In this document: positions 60,786 to 64,000 of the stretch, in pieces
Numbering within the stretch: the first letter of the stretch is position 1
How the letters are laid out: each line of letters starts with the position of its first letter
NCBI GenBank assembly: GCA_002256435.1
Contig: NKJC01000001.1
Span: 558,001 to 622,000 of the forward strand
DNA: 64,000 bases
Source: Chitinophagaceae bacterium BSSC1
Lineage (GTDB): Bacteria > Bacteroidota > Bacteroidia > Chitinophagales > Chitinophagaceae
Direction of reading: 5' to 3'
Notes under the pieces: model-generated
Seen by the model: the letters and a program-made list of their open reading frames with translations, nothing else
What the model was told of the DNA's origin: nothing
Database searches by the model: none
Program-made: the position numbers and the translations under genes

Positions 60786-63695
60786 ATGAAGAAATTTAAT
60801 ATTGTTAGTGCCATCTGCTTGATGCTTTTTTCAGCAAATTCCCTTTTTGCACAATCTTTTTATGAAGAAACACCACAAGCAAAAAAATGGGTCAAACAGC
60901 AATTTAGAAAACTCTCCAAAGACCAACGGATTGCGCAGTTAATGATTATTAGAGCACATAGTAATCTTGGGCCTGAGCACGTACAAGAAGTAACTGATCT
61001 TATTAAAAAATACAATGTTGGTGGGCTTTGTTTTTTTCAGGGAGGACCTGTTAGACAAGCCAATCTGACCAATTTTTATCAATCCATTGCTAAGACCCCT
61101 CTCATGATCTCCATTGATGGAGAATGGGGTCTTGGTATGCGTTTAGACTCTGTGATCAATTATCCCAGACAATTGATGATGGGTGCTGTTAGTGATTCAA
61201 AATTAATTTTTGATTTTGGAAAAGCTGTTGGAGAACAATGCAAGCGTTTGGGGATTCAGGTAAATTTTGCACCTGATGTAGATATCAATAATAACCCAAT
61301 GAATCCGGTGATCAATGACCGGAGTTTTGGAGAGGACAAATACAAAGTGGCTCTTTATGGCATTCAATATATGAAGGGTATGGAAGCTTCTAGGGTATTG
61401 GCATCGGCCAAGCATTTTCCTGGTCATGGAGACGTGGCTGTGGATTCTCATAAAGACCTACCCATTATTTACAAAACCAGACAGCAATTAGACGAATTAG
61501 AACTCTATCCTTTTAGAGAAATGATTAAAGCCGGGGTAGGCTCTGTAATGGTGGCGCACTTGTCTATTCCAGCAATTGATACTACTGCAAACTTGCCTAC
61601 CAGTCTTTCTCCCAAAACCATTAATGGATTACTTAGAGAAGAATTGGGTTACAAGGGTATTTCCTTTACCGATGCTTTAGAAATGCAAGGGGTGGCTAAA
61701 TACTTTCCTAAAGGAGCTGCTTCTGCACAATCCTTAATAGCAGGAAATGATTTGCTTTGCCTTCCCGGCGATATTCCTGGCAGTATTGCCGCCATTAAAC
61801 AAGCTATTGATTCAGGCAAATTGAGTTGGGACATCATTGACCAAAAAGTAAAAAAAGTATTGTTGGTGAAATACCATTTGGGATTGAACCAAAAATCAGT
61901 GATTGATACCAATCATTTGGTGGCCGACCTCAACTTCAAAACTGATGAAATTAAAACCCGACTTGCTGCTGAAGCACTAACCCTTCTTAAATTTTCTGAC
62001 AACAATTTATTACCCATGAAAGCCAAGCGTGTGGCTTATTTGGGAGTAGGCATAGACAAAAGCAATGCATTTGCAGAGCAAGTGCAAAAAGACTATCAAG
62101 CAGACTTATTTTTCTTTGGACCAAAAGACGGTGCCAAAAAGAAAGACAGTTTACTCAATATCTTGAAAAAATACGATGGTATTGTTTTGGGGATGCACAA
62201 TTTTAGCCGCAGACCAGCCAATAATTATGGATTATCAGAACAAACCATTAGCCTATTACAACTGGCTCAAAATCTTCCCGTAATTAATTTTGTTTTTGGC
62301 AATCCTTATGGCATGAAATACCTCTGTAATGCCAGCAATATTGTAGCCTGTTATGAAGACGATGCTATTACCCAAATCACTGCTGCTAGTTTATTAAATG
62401 GTCAAATTCATGCAAAGGGTCAATTACCCGTTTCGGTATGTGATCAATTTAAAGTTGGTGATGGAATTGCCTATGCTGGTTATTTACCATCGGCGAAGCC
62501 AGAACAAGTTGGACTAGACGCTGAAAGCCTTGCCCGCATTGACAGAATTGCCAATGACGCCATTGCTGGTGGAGCCATGCCAGGTTGTGTGGTTTTGGTA
62601 GCACGCAATGGAAAGATTGCCTATAACAAAGCTTTTGGTTATACTGATTTTGACAAAAAAGAACCCATCAATACATCCATGGTTTATGACTTAGCTTCTG
62701 TAACCAAGGTTTCTGCCACTACTGTTTCTGTAATGAAATTGTACGAAGAAGGAAAACTGGAATTGGATAAAACTTTGGGAGATTATCTGCCATGGGTAAA
62801 AGGATCGGATAAAGCTGGACTAACTCTTAGAAATGTACTCTTACACCAAGCGGGACTAAATCCCTTTATTCCTTTTTACAGAGAAGTGATTGATACCGCT
62901 ACTGGTATTCCCAAGCCACAATATTTTTCTACAAAACAGGATGCGCAACACCAATATAGGGCTGCTGAAAATTTATACGTTCGCAATGATTGGCAAGATA
63001 GTTTGTACCAACGCATTCTAAAAAGCAAACTCACAGAAGCGGGGCACTATGTTTATAGCGACAATGATTTTATTTTCTTGGGCAAAGTGGTAGAAGCCAT
63101 TAGTGGCATGCCTTTGAATGACTACGCAAGGGTCAATTTTTATGAGCCACTAGACATGGCCACAACGGGATTTTTACCTAGAAAACATATCCCACTAGGA
63201 AATATTGTGCCAACTGAATTAGAAAAACATTTTCGTCAGCAATTGATTCGCGGAGACGTGCACGATGAAGGCGCTGCTATGTTTGGTGGTGTAGCAGGTC
63301 ATGCTGGTCTATTTAGCAATGCTTATGATTTGTCTAAACTTTATCAAATGTTATTGAATGGAGGAGAATTGAACGGAAAACGTTTGTTAAAAGCATCCAC
63401 GGTTCAATTGTTTACTGCTTACAATAGTAACATCAGCCGCAGAGGATTGGGCTTTGATAAGCCAGAAAAAGACAATGCCAGCAGAAAAGAGCCCTATCCA
63501 AGTGCCAGTGTTTCTCCGGAAACCTTTGGTCATACGGGGTTTACAGGTACCTGTGTTTGGGTAGACCCCAAGGAAAACCTAGTCTATATTTTCTTATCCA
63601 ATAGGGTTACTCCTACGCGCAATAACAACAAACTCAGCTCCTTAAACGTGCGACCAAACATACAGGAAGCCGTTTATCAGTCTATTTTGAAGTAG
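60786..63695 (+). CDS. GH3 beta-N-acetylhexosaminidase fused to serine beta-lactamase-type domain
   Basis: A 969-residue two-enzyme fusion with a signal peptide (FNIVSAICLMLFSANSLFAQ), so exported. The N-terminal half is a glycoside hydrolase family 3 barrel of the NagZ branch: ASAKHFPGHGDVAVDSHKDLP near residue 206, with the Asp-His dyad, and the nucleophile in SFTDALEMQG near residue 294. A GH3 C-terminal alpha/beta domain follows. The last 390 residues are a class C beta-lactamase/PBP-like domain with SVTK near residue 637, YSDNDF near 757 and HTGFTG near 917. It probably hydrolyses peptidoglycan sugars and stem peptides together. Confidence 0.94.
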   Translation: MKKFNIVSAICLMLFSANSLFAQSFYEETPQAKKWVKQQFRKLSKDQRIAQLMIIRAHSNLGPEHVQEVTDLIKKYNVGGLCFFQGGPVRQANLTNFYQSIAKTPLMISIDGEWGLGMRLDSVINYPRQLMMGAVSDSKLIFDFGKAVGEQCKRLGIQVNFAPDVDINNNPMNPVINDRSFGEDKYKVALYGIQYMKGMEASRVLASAKHFPGHGDVAVDSHKDLPIIYKTRQQLDELELYPFREMIKAGVGSVMVAHLSIPAIDTTANLPTSLSPKTINGLLREELGYKGISFTDALEMQGVAKYFPKGAASAQSLIAGNDLLCLPGDIPGSIAAIKQAIDSGKLSWDIIDQKVKKVLLVKYHLGLNQKSVIDTNHLVADLNFKTDEIKTRLAAEALTLLKFSDNNLLPMKAKRVAYLGVGIDKSNAFAEQVQKDYQADLFFFGPKDGAKKKDSLLNILKKYDGIVLGMHNFSRRPANNYGLSEQTISLLQLAQNLPVINFVFGNPYGMKYLCNASNIVACYEDDAITQITAASLLNGQIHAKGQLPVSVCDQFKVGDGIAYAGYLPSAKPEQVGLDAESLARIDRIANDAIAGGAMPGCVVLVARNGKIAYNKAFGYTDFDKKEPINTSMVYDLASVTKVSATTVSVMKLYEEGKLELDKTLGDYLPWVKGSDKAGLTLRNVLLHQAGLNPFIPFYREVIDTATGIPKPQYFSTKQDAQHQYRAAENLYVRNDWQDSLYQRILKSKLTEAGHYVYSDNDFIFLGKVVEAISGMPLNDYARVNFYEPLDMATTGFLPRKHIPLGNIVPTELEKHFRQQLIRGDVHDEGAAMFGGVAGHAGLFSNAYDLSKLYQMLLNGGELNGKRLLKASTVQLFTAYNSNISRRGLGFDKPEKDNASRKEPYPSASVSPETFGHTGFTGTCVWVDPKENLVYIFLSNRVTPTRNNNKLSSLNVRPNIQEAVYQSILK

Positions 63696-63761
63696 GTAAT
63701 TTTCCATAGGGCTACTAAATACTAAGGGCTAACTTAGCGTTACAAACTTAATTGTAGCACT

Positions 63762-64000
63762 ATGTTTAGCAAATTCCGCCTGATACCTGCACTGGTTGCA
63801 ATGGCTTTCTTAATTAGTTCTTGTGGTAGCAATGCCCCTAAAGAAGCAAGGTTTATTCCAAAAGACGCTAGCGCTGTCTTAATTGTAGACCCCAAGAACA
63901 TGGAAGACAAATTGGAGAAGTCTGGAATCAGTATGGATACCTTGATCAACCACCTCTTTAAAAGAAATGCCATGGATACAACAGAAAGATCCATGTTTCA
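63762..64000 (+). CDS. DUF4836-type lipoprotein, 3' end cut by window edge
   Basis: The first 79 codons, from ATG 63762, are in the window without a stop. The signal FRLIPALVAMAFLISSCGSN has a lipobox (ISSC). The mature start KEARFIPKDASAVLIVDPKN is the beginning typical of the Bacteroidota DUF4836 family as I recall it. These are envelope proteins of unknown function. It begins 66 bases after the GH3 fusion on the same strand and could share its transcript. I found no convincing -7 box for it. Confidence 0.75.
   Translation, partial: MFSKFRLIPALVAMAFLISSCGSNAPKEARFIPKDASAVLIVDPKNMEDKLEKSGISMDTLINHLFKRNAMDTTERSMF

Overview
The window reads as a core-genome stretch of a Bacteroidota chromosome, most likely Chitinophagaceae (Sediminibacterium-like; the genus is inference). 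Supporting signs are two SusC/SusD outer-membrane pairs, a DUF1800/DUF1501 secreted pair, MnmD, a GldA-type ABC ATPase, DUF4836/DUF5606/DUF5995-type proteins, few Shine-Dalgarno sequences, and the Bacteroidetes -7 promoter motif TAnnTTTG in front of several genes. I saw no tRNA, rRNA, CRISPR array, phage, integrase or insertion sequence. Both ends cut a gene: enolase on the left and a DUF4836-type lipoprotein on the right.

Layout. 1-2506: eno (partial), a GNAT acetyltransferase and a GldA-like ABC ATPase. 2581-6452: a small membrane protein and an MHS-family carboxylate transporter, divergent from acetyl-CoA synthetase, probably an organic-acid uptake and activation module with overlapping promoters. 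A cloverleaf REP-like palindrome separates acs from a TerC-family gene. 7337-10594: DUF1501/DUF1800 secreted pair. 10707-14367: OPT and POT peptide transporters. 14493-21906: purD followed by the rod-shape cluster mreB-mreC-mreD-PBP2-rodA. 21923-24381: an MBL hydrolase and, convergent with it, an ECF sigma / anti-sigma / Spy-like operon. 24638-31340: PEP carboxylase, AlkA-like glycosylase, mnmD, an NTF2-like protein, a prohibitin and an M23 peptidase. 31496-37734: alaS, a PDZ protein, gatB and a TlpA-like thioredoxin lipoprotein. 37838-40162: a putative class I isoprenoid-synthase-fold protein and a DUF5995-type protein. 40242-51376: two consecutive SusC/SusD operons. 51586-60697: an MMPL/RND permease, AI-2E permease, a PAP2-like membrane protein, rpoN, a DegT-type aminotransferase, a DsbA-family protein, a DinB protein and a DUF5606-type protein. 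60786-63695: a GH3 plus beta-lactamase-type fusion.

How the parts fit: envelope construction and maintenance (MreBCD/PBP2/RodA, M23, GH3-serine hydrolase, SusCD, lipoproteins) and acetate, peptide and C4 metabolism (acs, MHS transporter, OPT, POT, ppc, eno) dominate. No obviously new multi-gene system is visible. The best candidates for new biology are the orphan isoprenoid-synthase-like protein with a long inverted repeat in front of it, the cloverleaf repeat after acs, the apparent leaderless promoters, and the inverted repeat that could hide the start codon of the second susC.
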